This document shows, one piece after another, positions 38,191 through 53,100 of a stretch of 64,000 nucleotides of DNA; the first letter of the stretch is position 1; each line of letters starts with the position of its first letter. The notes below the pieces were generated by a model. That model was given only the letters and a program-made list of their open reading frames with translations. It did no database searches and was not told the DNA's origin. Source of the stretch: Anas platyrhynchos (lineage: Eukaryota > Chordata > Aves > Anseriformes > Anatidae); NCBI RefSeq assembly GCF_047663525.1, contig NC_092587.1, positions 35,951,001 to 36,015,000 of the forward strand, given 5' to 3'. A program made the position numbers and the translations under genes.

Positions 38191-41100
38191 CTGGAAAATT
38201 ACCCAGCTCAAAAGAGAAGAAACCACAGAGGCAGCCTCGCGATGCGCTGCTAATATTTGAAGTGGGAATGGTCCCCCTGCTTGAAGAAAGACTTCAAACT
38301 GCACCTCACACACATGTGGTCCCTTCCCCATTCTCCCCCTGGCTCTGGAAAGCAAAGGATGCTGTTGGGCAGGCTTAACCCAAAAAGATGGGGACCATCA
38401 GCCCTCTCAGGCTGTCACCCGGCCACAGATTCACACCTGCATAGCCCACAGTAGTGTGTACATCAGCCATGAGCCCCAGCGAGCACTATGGCTCGCCTTG
38501 AGCATTTTTTGGGTTCAACCTGCATTAGGCATGCAAGCTTTGCTTTGTCTTATAGCAGGTCACAAAAAGAAAGAACAGCAGCAACAACAAGCATGTAGGG
38601 GGAAGAAAGTAGTCTGAAACAGGCTTAGCAGAGCTGTTTTTTGGTGAAAGTAAAAACAAACAATAAATATGGAATTCAAAGTATTGTGTTGTCATTGTTT
38701 ATAGTGTCATTTATCCATCGCACTCCATAAAGCTCATATAAATGACTATGAAAACCTGAGTCCGAGGTTCAGTTTTCTTAACCACTTATTTTTAAGAAAA
38801 CGTCATGACTGAGAAGCCATTCATTTGATATAAACATGAACTTTTTTAAGATGGTCCTTTCAAACTGTGATGTTCCCCATGTGAACTGCCATCTCACGCA
38901 GACTTGAATGTGCCATTCAAGCCCCACGTAGGCACTTAAAATGGAGGTAAATTTTACCCTCATGGACTATTTTCAGTGTCTTTGCTGAATACAGAGAGTT
39001 TTGCAGTGCCAAATGCAACAGGTTTGTGCCCAAACTCCACATAATGAAGGTTGCAAAACCTTAGAGCTAGCAATAATGTGCAACTACTTAATCTTCATTC
39101 ATTGGTGCTCTGTATTTTGTTTTTGTTTTGCAGACATTTACTTCTTCAGTGCTGTTCATTCCTAGTACATAATTTTTTCACTTGCTATCTCAGTTCTTTA
39201 TAACAAGAGTGTTACAGGAAGAAAAAGTGTGTATTGAACGTATGAATTGAAGTCTATCTTGATTTCCATGTAACCTTTTTTCTAACCATAGCTTATACTG
39301 ATGGTATTTATCCTTCAGAGAACAACATAAATAGTTAAATACAGATCCACTAGCTAACAGCAGAAAAACAGAGTTCCCAAATGTAATTTTCATGGCATAA
39401 TTCATTTCAGTTATCTAATACTCAATTTTACTGAAACAACTACATATATTCTGATACATTTTAACATGATACACATCACAGGCATCAACAGCTTTTAATA
39501 AAAAAGATCATTCTGTTGATGCTGCCATGTAAGATTTACATTTCTTATGGCTAGATGATGCATTTTATAGCTGCAAAATATTGCAAAGTTTTTTATCATT
39601 ACTACTGAATACATTAAATGTGAATAGTCTGCCAACAGTGCTTAAGATAAATGTTAATCCCTCATGGGAGAATGTACAGAATGTCTCTTGAAGATTTGCT
39701 TATAAAGCCCTATGGCACGTCAAATATAAAGTTAAGTCTGAATTTATTACTGGATATATACAACTGTATTTCAAATAATTTTATAGTGTTGTTTCAAATC
39801 CAGTGAAATGTTGCAACTGATGATCAGTTGCCTCATTAGATATCAAATAAGCACAACAGAAACTTATTTTCAGGACTTCAACCTTGCTTTGAGACAATAT
39901 ATTTCAGAGTCTGTGGAGCACAAATGGGGAAGAGTAGAAGAAAACATGAAAGATGGTAAGCTTAGATTTTGCATAAGCCTGCAAATTTTCCCTCAAGTTT
40001 CTAAAGAACAGTTATTTTTTTGTACGTTTTAATGGGCTCTAAGATCTGACAGAACTTTATGCATAAAAATGTCTATTTGATGCTTTAAAGCCAGCTGGCT
40101 TTACTGGGGAGTACTGAAGGACTTCCAACCTGCCCTGCACCACAGGTGGAAGACACAGGAGGTCACCCAGAGGACTAGTTGACACAAGGCTCTAGACGTT
40201 CTGATACATAAAGAAAGGAAGGGCCAGTTTTGTAAAACAATTTTAAACAGTTCTGTATGTTTTTTTTTTTTTTTTTCTTTTTTTAAGTAGTTAGCATTAT
40301 GGAGAATTGAAAGTCTCTTATTGTTGGGATTAAAGATGAAGAAAAAAAGAGGAGTGAGGTACTACTGGTGATGGTGGAAAGGCTCTGGAAGCCACCATTT
40401 TTGCATGGCATGTATAAGCAGCCCCGGCACAGACTCGGGGGACTGGTTCTCACTTACTTTTATTGCAGTGCCTCCCGTGCCAGCCTTCCTTGCACTGGCA
40501 CTTGTTGGGTTCAGTGCAGGTCCCGTACAGCCCACAGCCGGGCTCACAGACAGCTGTAACAGAGGGGACACATGTTGGACTTGGTGACATGGTTCCCCGT
40601 GCGCCTGACAACACGCTGCAGGCCTTGGTGTTGGCGGGGGTCCCCACAGAGAAGGCATGGGGGCAGCTCACCCCACCATGGCAGCAGCAGCTCCGGCCTG
40701 GCCGCTGGCAGGGGGAAGCAAGCCCAGAGGCTGAGCAGGCCCTTGCCATCACGGGTGGTACAGGACACTGGCCCAGCACCATGCTCACAGGCAGCCAGCA
40801 GAGTGCTCCTGTCAGGTTTTAATGTCGCAACGTCCCGGTGTTTCATTAAGCGTTTCTCTAGGAACATCTGTTATTGCTACACTGACACATTGCTGGTTTA
40901 TAGGAGCCCAGAATGCAGACCAGACTGCGGGGAGGCTTTTGTAAAGATGTGTCTGGTTTCATAATTCCCCAATGCCTGGTGTGTGCTGTATGTCCAGGAA
41001 GTCAATTAACCTGAAATACTTTGACAACAAGCAGCTAGTGCTGCTGTCATGGAAGAGGTCCTGTGTGAGCTTGGTGCTCCAGCAAGGACAAATTGAGCGC

Positions 41101-44100
41101 TTTGGTACTTACGCTTTGAACAAAGGTCTCCTTGGTAGCCTTTGGAGCACTTGCACTTATTCTTACCGGTACATTTACCTCCGTTTCGACAGGGCTGATG
41201 GCATTTACCTAGAAATTGAAAACACGAAAACAAGGGACTTACCCCCCAGAAGAGTCCCCCTGTACTCATGATGGCCGTCTGAGAGGCCTGCCTTGTACCC
41301 AAAAAACTCATCAGGCTTTGGTGTGTGATCTTACACTGTGGATCTGTCAGGAGGACTCCAGCAGAAGTTTTTGCTCCCCATTTACATACTTTCTTTTGCT
41401 TTGAAAATAGGACAAGAAGGGAGCACAGCCATAACCCATGCGTCCAAGCAGCATTCACCCAGACTTGAACTACTTGGACTGCTGTGTCCCCATGCCACTG
41501 GTCAGTGTCACCTCCTGCTCTCCTCACCCTCCATGAGCCAGGAGGTTCCCCTTGGTGGTTGCGAAGTGTGGAATCCAGAAGAAAATCTGGTGGTGCAGTA
41601 GAGATTTTAAGCAATGGGAAGCTCAGGAACTGTCAGGAATGGCAGTCACTTGCAGAAAATAAGTAGATCGTCTGGGCCTGGCAGCTTGTGACAAGAGGCT
41701 GTGGAGGACCAGGATGCTGCGGGTGGTGCCATGAGGAATGTTCCACGCCACAGCTCAGAAACTAAAGGCACATTACAAAAATGTGCCCTTCTTTCCTGTT
41801 TGCCAAGAACAGATCATCGCTGGTGACAGTAATTAGGATTGGCAGACATTTTTCAAGGCTTTTGGTCCGGAAATTACTTTCCCTCACATTCATACATTGC
41901 CAAAGGAAGAAGCTGGGTCTGACTATGTATGATGGTTTCCTTGGCCCTGACTCACCCAGGATGGAAGAGATCCATACTGATGGAGCAGAGCCACATGCAA
42001 GTTCTGCTGGGCCTGATTCATGCCAAGAAGCCTCCAAGGGCCTTCCTCACATGAAGTCCCTGATCACCAGGTTTTCAGTCCCTTGTTAGAATTTGTCTGT
42101 ATCATTAACCTAATGAAATCTCTAAGATTTAGCACTAATATTTACCTGAGTTTGTGAGTTTGTTTTCCCTTCCCTTCCCTTCCCTTCCCTTCCCTTCCCT
42201 TCCCTTCCCTTCCCTTCCCTTCCCTTCCCTTCCCTTCCCTTCCCTTCCCTTCCCTTCCCTTCCCTTCCCTTCCCTTCCCTTCCCTTCCCTTCCCTTCCCT
42301 TCCCTTCCCTTCCCTTCCCTTCCCTTCCCTTCCCTTCCCTTCCCTTCCCTTCCCTTCCCTTCCCTTCCCTTCCCTTCCCTTCCCTTCCCTTCCCTTCCCT
42401 TCCCTTCCCTTCCCTTCCCTTCCCTTCCCTTCCCTTCCCTTCCCTTCCCTTCCCTTCCCTTCCCTTCCCTTCCCTTCCCTTCCCTTCCCTTCCTTTTTCC
42501 TTTTTTCTTAGGATACTGACAGAGACTTGCACACAATAATCTGAGCACCAGCACTCCTTCTTTCCACTGCTGGTGTGCTGTGGTGAAAACTTCAGGAAAT
42601 GCGCTCATCTCACGATCACAGACTGCCCCCTTGGGAACTAAACACCCCAAGGACTGCCTGCTGGGCTCTCAACCCCACCAGACTTCTGTGATGCATGTGT
42701 GCATCGTCAGTATAAAAGAAACATTTGTTCCTGATGTGCATAATTATTTTAATAGCCCCAAAACAAATTTATAACCAGTCAGAGGAACAAACTGTGCTAA
42801 GGAGTGTTTCTGCAAAAACACAATTTCCCTGCAGAAACTTCTGGAGAGGGAACCTGTAGGCCTTCTACTTTGTAGGCAATTGGATCTGGAGTAATGACTG
42901 AAAGGAGCAATGCTAAGGAAATCCAGGAATTTTCCTAGTTCTTGAAATAAATCTGGAGAACATAGGTCAAGGCATGCAATGCAGACTTCCACAGGGAAGC
43001 ATTAGGCAAGCATTTGACTCAGCACAGCTCAGTTAAATTCAGAGTAAAATATTTTCACAGAATGGAGGAAACTCTCTGCTATTAACTGAGAAATGAAAAG
43101 CAACAAAACAGTGGGTGACAAATGGAGGAGGAATCCAAAACAAAGTAAAACTCTCCGTTCTCAAACTGCAACACTAATTAGAGGCAATGCACAACTATAG
43201 CTAGAGAAAAAGTCTGGAAGACTGTGAATGCTTGCTAGTATGGTAGGCTGGGCCCAGTATATTTCCCAAGAGTCCTGGAGAGTGATTCAACTATCAGAAA
43301 AGCACTCAAAATCTTTAAACAACACTGGGAAGAAGAAAAAGGAAAAAAAAAAAAAAAGAGAAGAAGAAAAAACTTCTCGGTTTTCTGAAGGTGGCTTTCT
43401 GCGTGTTGAAAAGTTTTCTCCGCTTGTTATTTCAAGACCCCCATGACTGAATGTAGTTGGCTCTGGATCTAAGAAAAGAGAAGGAGTTGTGTTTCCCTTC
43501 TGATGTTTTTAAGCCTCATCTAGCATTTCTTGCAGTCCTCCACTGTTGTGCCGGTGCTGGGGCAGTGCCCAGAGGTGGTAGCAGCCATCCATCACATACA
43601 AACAATTGCTGTCCAGCTTTACAAAAGACAAAGCAAGTGCAAAGCTTTCCTTGCTCTCATCAAAAGATTCCCAGTTTAGCTCTGAGCATCCTCTGAACCT
43701 GAACAACATTATTTTGTACAGGAACTGGTTTACTGCTTGTATTTTAATTAATTTAATTGAATTTGCACAGGTAAGCCTTTGCAGGAAGCAAAAGTCAATT
43801 GCACCTGTTCCAAGCAGCAGTATACAATGATGAGCTTTAGAGCCCCAGGGACTGACCAATTAAATGGAGTGCCCTGCATTATATATTCTGCAATATCAGT
43901 TCTAAGGATTCTCCCCAACCCCAATAACCAACAACACTGGCATAAAATGACCTACTCCTTGAACTTTGAACCAAGACTTGCTCCTTATCTGAAAACTATC
44001 AACACAGTTGACTTTCTGGGGAAGGAAGGAAGAAATGACATTCTGTCAGTGTCACATATGAACTCGATATAAACAAAGGTAAATTCAGTAGAAACTCACT

Positions 44101-47100
44101 CTGTTGTTCTTGGTGACACCTGATCTGAATTAATAGCAAAGGGCCATCTTTGTTAATAATTTCATAAAAATACAGCTTTACTGCTTCTCTTTGGCTCAGA
44201 TTTTGATCAGGTAAAAACGAGTTGCAAAATACCTTGCAATGCATAGGAATATGGTGAAACATTTGCATACCTTTTATCTACACTTAAATACTGTGCAAAA
44301 TGTAGGTCCTAAGGTATCTGTGTCCTTTCTTTACATAGTAATTGATGTATTGTTCCGTATTGGCTGACAACATGTTAGAGTTTATTCCCATATGTTTCCA
44401 AGTCTTTGCTGCTAGGCACTTTGTCACTGAGAGAGAGCCTGTCTCTACTGATGCATACAAAGGAATTACCTCGTACACATCCCAGGCCAAATGCTGCTCT
44501 CTGTGCTCCTGTGATGGCTCTTTGAAAGTCAGTGGGATTATATACAACAGAAAGGTAAGGAAGCTCCACACACTGTGTCCTGGTAGAAGCTTTAAACCCC
44601 GAACGAACAATGTGGGTGTATGTCCCCAAAATCCAAATGCTCATACTCCATTCAAGTGTGGGGATCTATAGGATTAATCCAATTTAACAGAGCTGTGAGA
44701 AAACTCTTCTTTTAGCAAGATCAAATGCCTGACAGCTGACCTCCCAGGTCTGTTCCAGCCTGGCCACATCTCCACCCCCAGCTTTACACAGCACACTTAG
44801 ATCAGCCATGAGCTAAAATATTTTCAACTGCTTTGATGCTAAACTTCTGAAAATAGCAAGTCTTTTGATGTTTGCGATGCAGATTTTCAAGTTGCCATGT
44901 GAATGCAACTTAATACATCAAGTGAAAGTTCTCAGCTCTTACGGTTCAGTCCTCCCTTTTCCATAAACCCATCCACTCCACGTTTATCACAGCCCTTTTA
45001 GAGGCATGGGCTTAAACCTAATCTGCTGTGCACAAGTGTGAATTGCTGCAACTTTTGAAAATAGCTGCCCCGCATGGACTTGGGGCAGCAGTGCATCAGT
45101 CTGCCACAGCGTAGTGCTTGCATACCTGTTTTGAAGGTAGTCACCAAGCCCAGTTCCTAGTGAAACCAGAACAAGGTAGGGGGTGAGGCAGCCTAGCAGT
45201 GAGTCAAACTTATCAGTAAGGGTCTCACTTGGAGGCACCTGGCTCTCTGGGGGTCCCAACCAGTAGAGGCATGCAATGCTCAATAATTTAGACACCGACA
45301 ACAGAATAAGTTGATGTAAGGAAAAGCAAGCACATGGAGATGCTACTCACTGATTTCGCATTGGTCTCCTTCAAATCCTGAAGGACAAATGCATTTTCCC
45401 AGATAGAAGCATGTTCCTCCATTGAAACAGGTCGTTGTACAATTTGCTGAAACAAATAAAACAGGAATGAACTAAATCGCTAATATGAACTCAGTCTGAC
45501 TTGCCTTTAATGTTTTCTGCTGCTCACCCTAAATAAACATTGAGTAGGTTTCAAAAAGTTGCATTAAAACATTTTCACCTGGTTTACAAAGAAAGACTGA
45601 AGTGCAGATTTCCTACATAACGTTTTACACGGACACACATGCACACACGTCCATAGAAAGAGACAAACAAATGAACAATACAGCAATGAGATTCCCAAGG
45701 ACAGGTTGTGTTACATCTTCATCAATCCTCATGTGTGGAGCTCACTGAAGGATCAAGTCATTATTGCTATTGAAACTGGCCACGTGTGGTATAAAGAGCA
45801 CAATCTAGGACTGGAAGTCACTTCCACAAGAAGACACTTCATCACAGCTCTTAATTAATGCCATGGGAGATTTGAGGCTTAACAGGAAACCTTTATAAAT
45901 TTTTGCTGTGTGGTGACATAGATACAAATGCTGTCCCTCTCACTTGCTAAATTACTTACATTGTGTTGGATGTGACTTTTCACCAAACATCTGAGATTCA
46001 CATTAATCTCGGGTTAAACTTCCTTCAAGACCTTGGGAGAATTTCATTGAAATATTGAAATATTTTCACTTTGGAAATATTTTCAAAATGCAGTAAAGGT
46101 CTCAGAAAGAGCTACATACAAATCAGAAGGATTTTGACTCCAACAGTTTGTACAAGCATTCCTTAAGGCCTAGGAATGTTCCCACTATTTTGCTGGAAAG
46201 ACTACACAGACCTTTTGCATTTGCTCTCTACTTCATGATGTAGTTGCGCAACAACAAAAGCAATGTGGTGTTCTGCAATCTTCTCTGCCATGAGCAGGTC
46301 AGTGGTATTTCTGCAGCAAACCACTTGGTTTTCTCTATGTGGTCGCTTGCAGTGTTCCAAATTACTGTTCTGAACAACTGATTGCTCCTTTTTATCCCTG
46401 AGCCACAGTGCAGCAACAACAACAGAGGATGAATAGACCATTTTTGGTATGTGTGTGTGTCTAGATGCAGCAAATTAGTGTATTAACTAATTAGTAAAAC
46501 TAATTCTACTCCAGGAAACCAAAGTTCAAATACAGATCACTTATTTTCCTAAGTGAATTTTGTGGTAGGTCCCATGGCTTTCAGTGGGTCAGCTAAAGAG
46601 ATTACCTAAATTACCCCTCACTCAGCTGGCGGGTACGGATGCCTGCACATGTAGCTGCAAAAGCATTGTGTGCCCCTGCGTGCTTCCTGCAGCTCCCAGC
46701 CTCAGGAAGAATCACGAAATTATGTCCTGTAAAACTTACTTCACCGCTTGGTTGCCTTTCCAAAAGGCACTCCTAGAAGGAAATTAGCACAGGGAGGAAC
46801 GAGCATCCACAGGAGGTGGCACCCAGGGGTTTGGCTGCAGTTACCTTTGTCGCAGTTGATGCCATAGAAGCCGGGGGGGCAGATGCACAAGCCGGGGGTG
46901 ATGCAGAGCCCACCGTTCATGCAGCGAGGAGCACACAGCGCTGAGGAGCAGGAAGAAAAGGAGAATCATCACTGGTGAGACTGGGAATGTGCTCAGAGGT
47001 GTCAGCAATTTAGTGGGGTTCCCAGGCAGGCTCTACAATGAACTCTTCCCTCCTACCACTCCATACCTGTGCCTAAGCACTGCTACATAATTTAGGGGAG

Positions 47101-50100
47101 GGGAGGCTCTAGTGTGGCCTGGTTTGATGACCAGACTGTCCTGCATGCTCCCTCTCAATTCTTTCCAAAGCCCCTGCGCTCTCCCAAGACTCCTCTGCAG
47201 TCGTGGCCACCCCACGAGGCTCTTCCAGGGAGGCATGTCAGGGAGCAATGTTTCATTTCGTGGTTGCCCACAATTGGTACATGCTGCGAGGCTGCATCCA
47301 TACGAGAGAGTTCAAAAGTGCCTGGACGTGGGGCCAAGTGGGGGCACAGGATCATCCATCTTGTGAAATTGTTGGTGCTGTTCCTGGCATGGCTTTGTCC
47401 TTGGCTGCCCGGGCACAGCCCTGGGGCAAGCAGCAGCCACGGCTTCCTCCCAGCCAGGAGTTTGGAGGTTTTTGCTTTGGAAGTTAGGAGAGTTTATTAA
47501 ACACACAAATGCAAACTGTGTCATGCCAGTTGGCCTCCAGGCCGGAGAACAGTCCCTGATCCTTTGTATTTAATATTTCGGATGCAGCCAGAGCATCTGG
47601 GAGCTGAGAGGAGAATGAGATTGAAGTAGGATGCCCACAGGGGGGGTTGCTCCATCTCAGGCCACCCTGGCGAGGGTTTCCCACTGGCAGAGGAGGAAAG
47701 AAGAAACAGAAAGAAGAACTACTTTCCTCACCAAGTCACACCAATGTCTTGTGTCCTGGCCCCTCACTCTTAGAAATGTTATTTGGAGCTATTAGTCACT
47801 AATAGAAGGAAAAAGGAGACTCTTTCCTTCATCTCCCTATCTTCATTGTCGGTCTGTCTCCAAATTAGATCTTATCTCCAAATAAACCAATGCAGAACAA
47901 AAGTCCCGTGCTTTGTTTTCCAGCTAGTCCTTATTAGCAGAAGAATTTTATTTAATCTTTTTGCCAGATGGATTCTCTGTGATTAAGGACCCCTTAACAA
48001 TTGTGTCAGCTTTTGTTAAAAACAATCCCTTAGCAAGAAAACATCTTTTTTTTTTCTTTTTTTTTTTTTTTCCTGAGCAGTTTATGTTTCCATTAGAACA
48101 TGGATCATAACAGTAATTCACTTAGATATGTGAACTCAAAATGTATGAAAACTTTAAAATAGGCCGTTCATATTTTTAGGAGTGGCTACAATGCACTAGC
48201 TACAGTTTTGTTGAGATTATTGTAAAGAAGAGAGTTGAGAAGATTTTTTTAAGTTACCTTTCTCACAGTGAGGCCCATAAAATCCATCCGGACATTCACA
48301 GACATGTCTCTCGTTGCAAAACCCTCCATTTCTGCATCCTCCTGGACACTCCGCTTCATAAAATACAACAACAATCTTAGTTGGATATTTCATACTTCAG
48401 CTGTTGCTCAGCTTTCCCCAGTACCAATATACACCTTTGATATAATGAAAAAAATATTTTTGACAGACAGGCAAATGCTGGCCGAAGTGGAGATTCACCT
48501 TTCCTCAAAAGAAATTGTTTCCCTTTGTGTTCATCTACAAATACGGGTTTGATCATGTGTGCAGACACATGCACGATGTGCTCGTTGGCGGATCACGCAC
48601 ATCTATCGCTCTGCTGTTCTGCAAGTGAATGAGCAACGTGGGTGCTCTGCACACCCCAGCCCCATTTTCTCCACGTGGAAAGAAGCAGGCAGTTGCTGCG
48701 GGACCTGCATTACTGCTCAGACCTCCCCTAGCATGCGGGGCTGGTCTCAAGTTCTGCAGCCTGAAGTTGGCTGCACTGCAACTTGCATTGCATTAATTGC
48801 TACATCTGTTGCTCCTAAGGTGGCAAAGTGATGAAATCTGTCTTCAAATGAAAGAGTCAGCTTCAAGGCTAGATGAAAGAAGGCCAGAAAGGAAGATGAA
48901 AGCATTCCTGCACACTGATCCTGTATCATCATCCAACTCTTATTCACATCTCAACTATTGATCAAACACTGGTTAAAGCGTTTAGCAACACTGGCTGGAT
49001 TACACAAGGAAGAGAAATACATCTGGGTATCATCACCATCCTCAAAACACTGGAGTCCATCAAACAAGAGGCAAAATGAACCCAGTGGAACTCCACAAAA
49101 ACACAACTGCCAGGCAGAAAAGCAATTCCTCAAAAATGCCTTCCCAGATATCCCACAGACAAGAAGGAAGGCAGGAGGGGCTGCCTACTCCCGTTAGAAA
49201 ATGTATGTCACTTGTGATCAGTGGGACCAGGGCCACGAGGCAGCTCTAGCAGAGCAGGCACAACCTTCTCCTGTGGATGCTATACTGCACAACACTCCGA
49301 ATGACCAGGTTCAAAAAATTCTGAGGTAAGGTAGATCTTCACTCAGAAACTGCAACCTATTCAACCCAAACTCAAAGATCACCCATTAGACTGCAGTTGG
49401 ATGTAATTTTGGCACTGTGCTGGAGGGCAGGGATGCCATCCAGAGGGGTCTGGGCAGGCCTGAGAGCTGGGCCTGTGCAAACCTCATGAGGTTCAACAAG
49501 GCCAAGTGCAAGGTCCTGCAGCTGGGCCGAGGCAATCCCAAGCACAAACACAGGCTGGGTGGGGAATGGATTTAGAACAGCCCTGAGGAGAAGGACGTGG
49601 GGGTGTTGGTTAAAGAGAAGCTTGACATGAGCCAGCAATGTGTGCTTGCAGCCCAGAAAGATTCTTCAAACCATAACTTAACACAAAGGAAAACATAACC
49701 CTGGACTTAAATACATTTGAATTATTCTGCCTCTTTCTAATAGTTATCAGGTGACATATCCATCAGCTATGGCTATGAGCAGTATTACTTTCTGCCACAC
49801 TCAGGTAATATTGCTCTCTTCACTGGAATATGAAGGGTAACCCCGAGACTACACAGAAGGTAAGAACATCTGATGTATCAGTCAGGTGGCTGGGTGCTAT
49901 GTGCAACTGCAAAACAGACAGGAAGGAGAGAGGATAGAAGGGGTAATTTTAAAATACTCTTCCATCTAAGGCCATAGATACACAGGGAAAAAAAAAGTGT
50001 TACTTTAAAAGTAAATCTGTTTGCAGCGGCATTAATGATAGTAAGGGCTTCGTAATCTTATTTGTTCTAACAGTATGCTCTAGGACTCTTTCTGGAAATG

Positions 50101-53100
50101 TTTCTCCCTTTGTACCAAACGCAGAGCTGCTATTCATTACAGAAAATGCATGCTTAAATACATGCCATTTCAAACAGAAAAATAGGAAAACACAATTTTT
50201 TGTGCGGTCACCTCTGAGCCACAACAAAGCCTCTCCTCTCCCACAAAATTGCTGCCTCACTCTGCTCACTTCCTCTGGTGGGGGCCCCTCTGGCTGGCCA
50301 CGAAAGACTGGAAACAGTGACTCGGGGCCCAGGCAGGAGGAATCTGAGCTCCTCACCACAAACGGCAGCTTTCAGAGGGAGGAAACTCACCCTTACACTA
50401 ATACAAACTGGTAGGAACACCCTTGTCCTTCTCAGTATCTGTCCCAAAATGCTGCGGCGTCCACCTCATTGGACATAGGGCAGCAATGGGAGCTACCCCG
50501 GTATAAGCTGGGGTGAGACATCTCCTCCTCTGCCCACCTCTACAGTTTGTAAAACCATCCTTGTGCCTCTCAGCTGGCTCAGGGTCAGTGACTGCCCTCA
50601 GCTTTCCTGAGTTTTATGATGCAATACGCCTAAATTTTGAGTTTTATTTATTTATTGTACCAGAATTGTAATAATAAAAATAATTAAAGCACGGAAACCA
50701 TAGCTCAGATGAATGCTGCTAAGACACTGAGTTTGGAGCCTTTCCAGGACAAGCCACAATGCAGACCTGTAACTGCTGTCTCTATTAGATTACCCCAACA
50801 CTATTTCCAAAGTTTATTAAGTTCGGTATCTTTGGACTGAGCTGGCAATGAAAAGGCATGAAATGTTCTGTGCTGTGTTTACATCAGGAACAACTTTGTG
50901 CTCAAGGTCTGATTGATTTTACCTCCATTTGGCCCCCATTTTCCTTCCTGTTCCTCTCCCCACTTCTTCTCCCCCCTCTCCTGCTTTCCCTGGGTTAATT
51001 GGCAGCAGCAAGGCTTCAAAGGAGACGCAGCCTGGCTATTCAGGTGCAGCAAGCTTTCAAAGAATAAACAGCTCCTGCTCCTGCTGCTTGCTCTTTGAAG
51101 CCACACTCCAGCCAATTAGCTCGGAGAAAAGAGCACAGGGAAGAAAGTGCAGGACTGGGAATGGAGGTTTAATAGGAGAAGAATAAAAATATCACTCTTT
51201 GTACGTCAGCCGTATTTGATACAATTGCACACGGCAAGGGATAACTGCCTGATCTTGGATATGGATTTTTTCAATCTCCACAGCCTCAGTTCAAAGTGAT
51301 AATTACAGCTGTTCATGATGTATCAAATGAATCCAGAAAGTCTTATTACATACTGTCTATAGTTCATAGATTGGCTGATTAAACATGTTTCCTGTTTTCC
51401 AAGTAAACACTGCAATAGCTTCATGGTGCCCTTCCTCTATCGATGCATCTTGTGTGTGCTTCTTGCTTGGTGCCTGCAGATACTGAGGACCAGCTTCCAT
51501 TACCTTCCCTGAGTGATGCTTTACTATGCAAACAATTCTACCAAAATCAAATCAACAACACACATAGTAAAGTGTTAATAAAAGAAGAGGGAATTTTCTT
51601 ATTGCCTCAAGTGTCTCATAAACTTTGTAATTATCAGACCAGCAACACAACCTGCTGATGAGGCTGGTGAACAATGTTGTATCCCAAACCAAGACGTTGC
51701 CATCTTGAGCTCCAGAGGAGGTAAGCCAACTTTTGCAAAAATTCTCTGATTTTTGCTTTTTTGATTCAATTGGGATGTGCAAGTTGAGATTTAAAGAAAT
51801 GTTGAACTACGACACCAAACAGTGTTACCTGAAAACAGTGTCCCCACTACAGATCCCAGAAGTTAAGTCCTCAAAATTATGTCATTTCTGAAAATGTGAG
51901 CATCAGCTTTTTTTTTTCCATAATTCTGACTCTCCTCCAAATGCTTCAAATCATTTACTCACATTTGCTTCTCATATGATCCATTTCTATCAACATCCTT
52001 GAAATGATGAGCTGTGAACAGGAGGAGGAATGCCTCCAACCCAGTCTGCTAAGGGAGATGTAGTTCACAGTAAGAAAAAGCTTAGTAAACACATAGTAAA
52101 TGAACAGCAAATGCAAATGAGCTGCAAACCTACACATAGAGCCAGAACAGCCTGGAATTCATAGCTTTTGCTACACATTGTGTGACCACAGTATTATCCT
52201 GAATGATTATTATCCTGAATGAAAGAGAAGAAAGTTAGGTGACCTGGTCTAACAGTTCTTGTCATGTCCTCATTAGCGTTACCTTGCTGACAGGTCTTAA
52301 AGAAGATGGCGTTCTGAGGGGTCTGGAGAATGATATTGCCTTCTGAATTCATTATGATCACATTGACTTCAAATGCAGCCACCCCATCTTGCTTGCCGAG
52401 GCAAGGAAATCCAACCTGGACAACTTACAGGAGAGCAATAACAACAGTATTCATATTTACATGCATATCTACAAAAGCATACATTGTAATACCGGAGATA
52501 ATAAGTATTTACAGATAAGCTTTAGAGTCACCTTGTGCACAGACACCTGCAGGGCTGGAACAACTGCAGCACAGGAGGCCAGCCTGGGTTGCTTTGCTGA
52601 CACAACCCCAACAGTCTGCAGCACAGACACTGATCTTAAGGCAAACATACTTCTGCCTGCAGACAGGGCAGTTACTCATGGAGGTATCTAAGGATACTAT
52701 TTTCACAGCCACTAAAATGAGTCAGAAGCCTATATTTAATTTTCTAAGCTGTCTTGATCACTTCTGAGCCTCAGTTGTATGGGCTGTCACATAATGTCTC
52801 CAAAAAGATCTCATGCATTTTTATTTTTTTTAAAGCTGCTTTAGGTATGTTTTGCTGTTACGGATCTTGCAATTAATACTTAAATAAAATACTTATTTAA
52901 TCAAAACTTTCTCCATAATATGCTGGCAAGACAGTGCACTTAATAAATAAGATTGTGGGTGCAAGTATTTAAAATGAATAGAGGAACATCACTATGACAG
53001 AACTTGTTAAGTGTAGCAATATTCGGAGATTGCCTTTCCAGGAAAAGTATTCAAGCACTTTTAAACTACAAAGAGTCCAAGGAAATAATTAAGGCCAGTA

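Noticed and set aside
42122..42650. Long open frames encoding Arg-Glu-Gly-Lys-Gly or Phe-Pro-Ser-Leu-Pro repeats
   Set aside because: They are translations of the TTCCC array, which lacks stop codons in several frames on both strands. There is no independent coding evidence.
47100..47480. GC-richer open frames in WIF1 intron 5, considered as an extra exon or retrocopy
   Set aside because: The exon 5 and exon 6 phases already join without it, and no family similarity was recognised.
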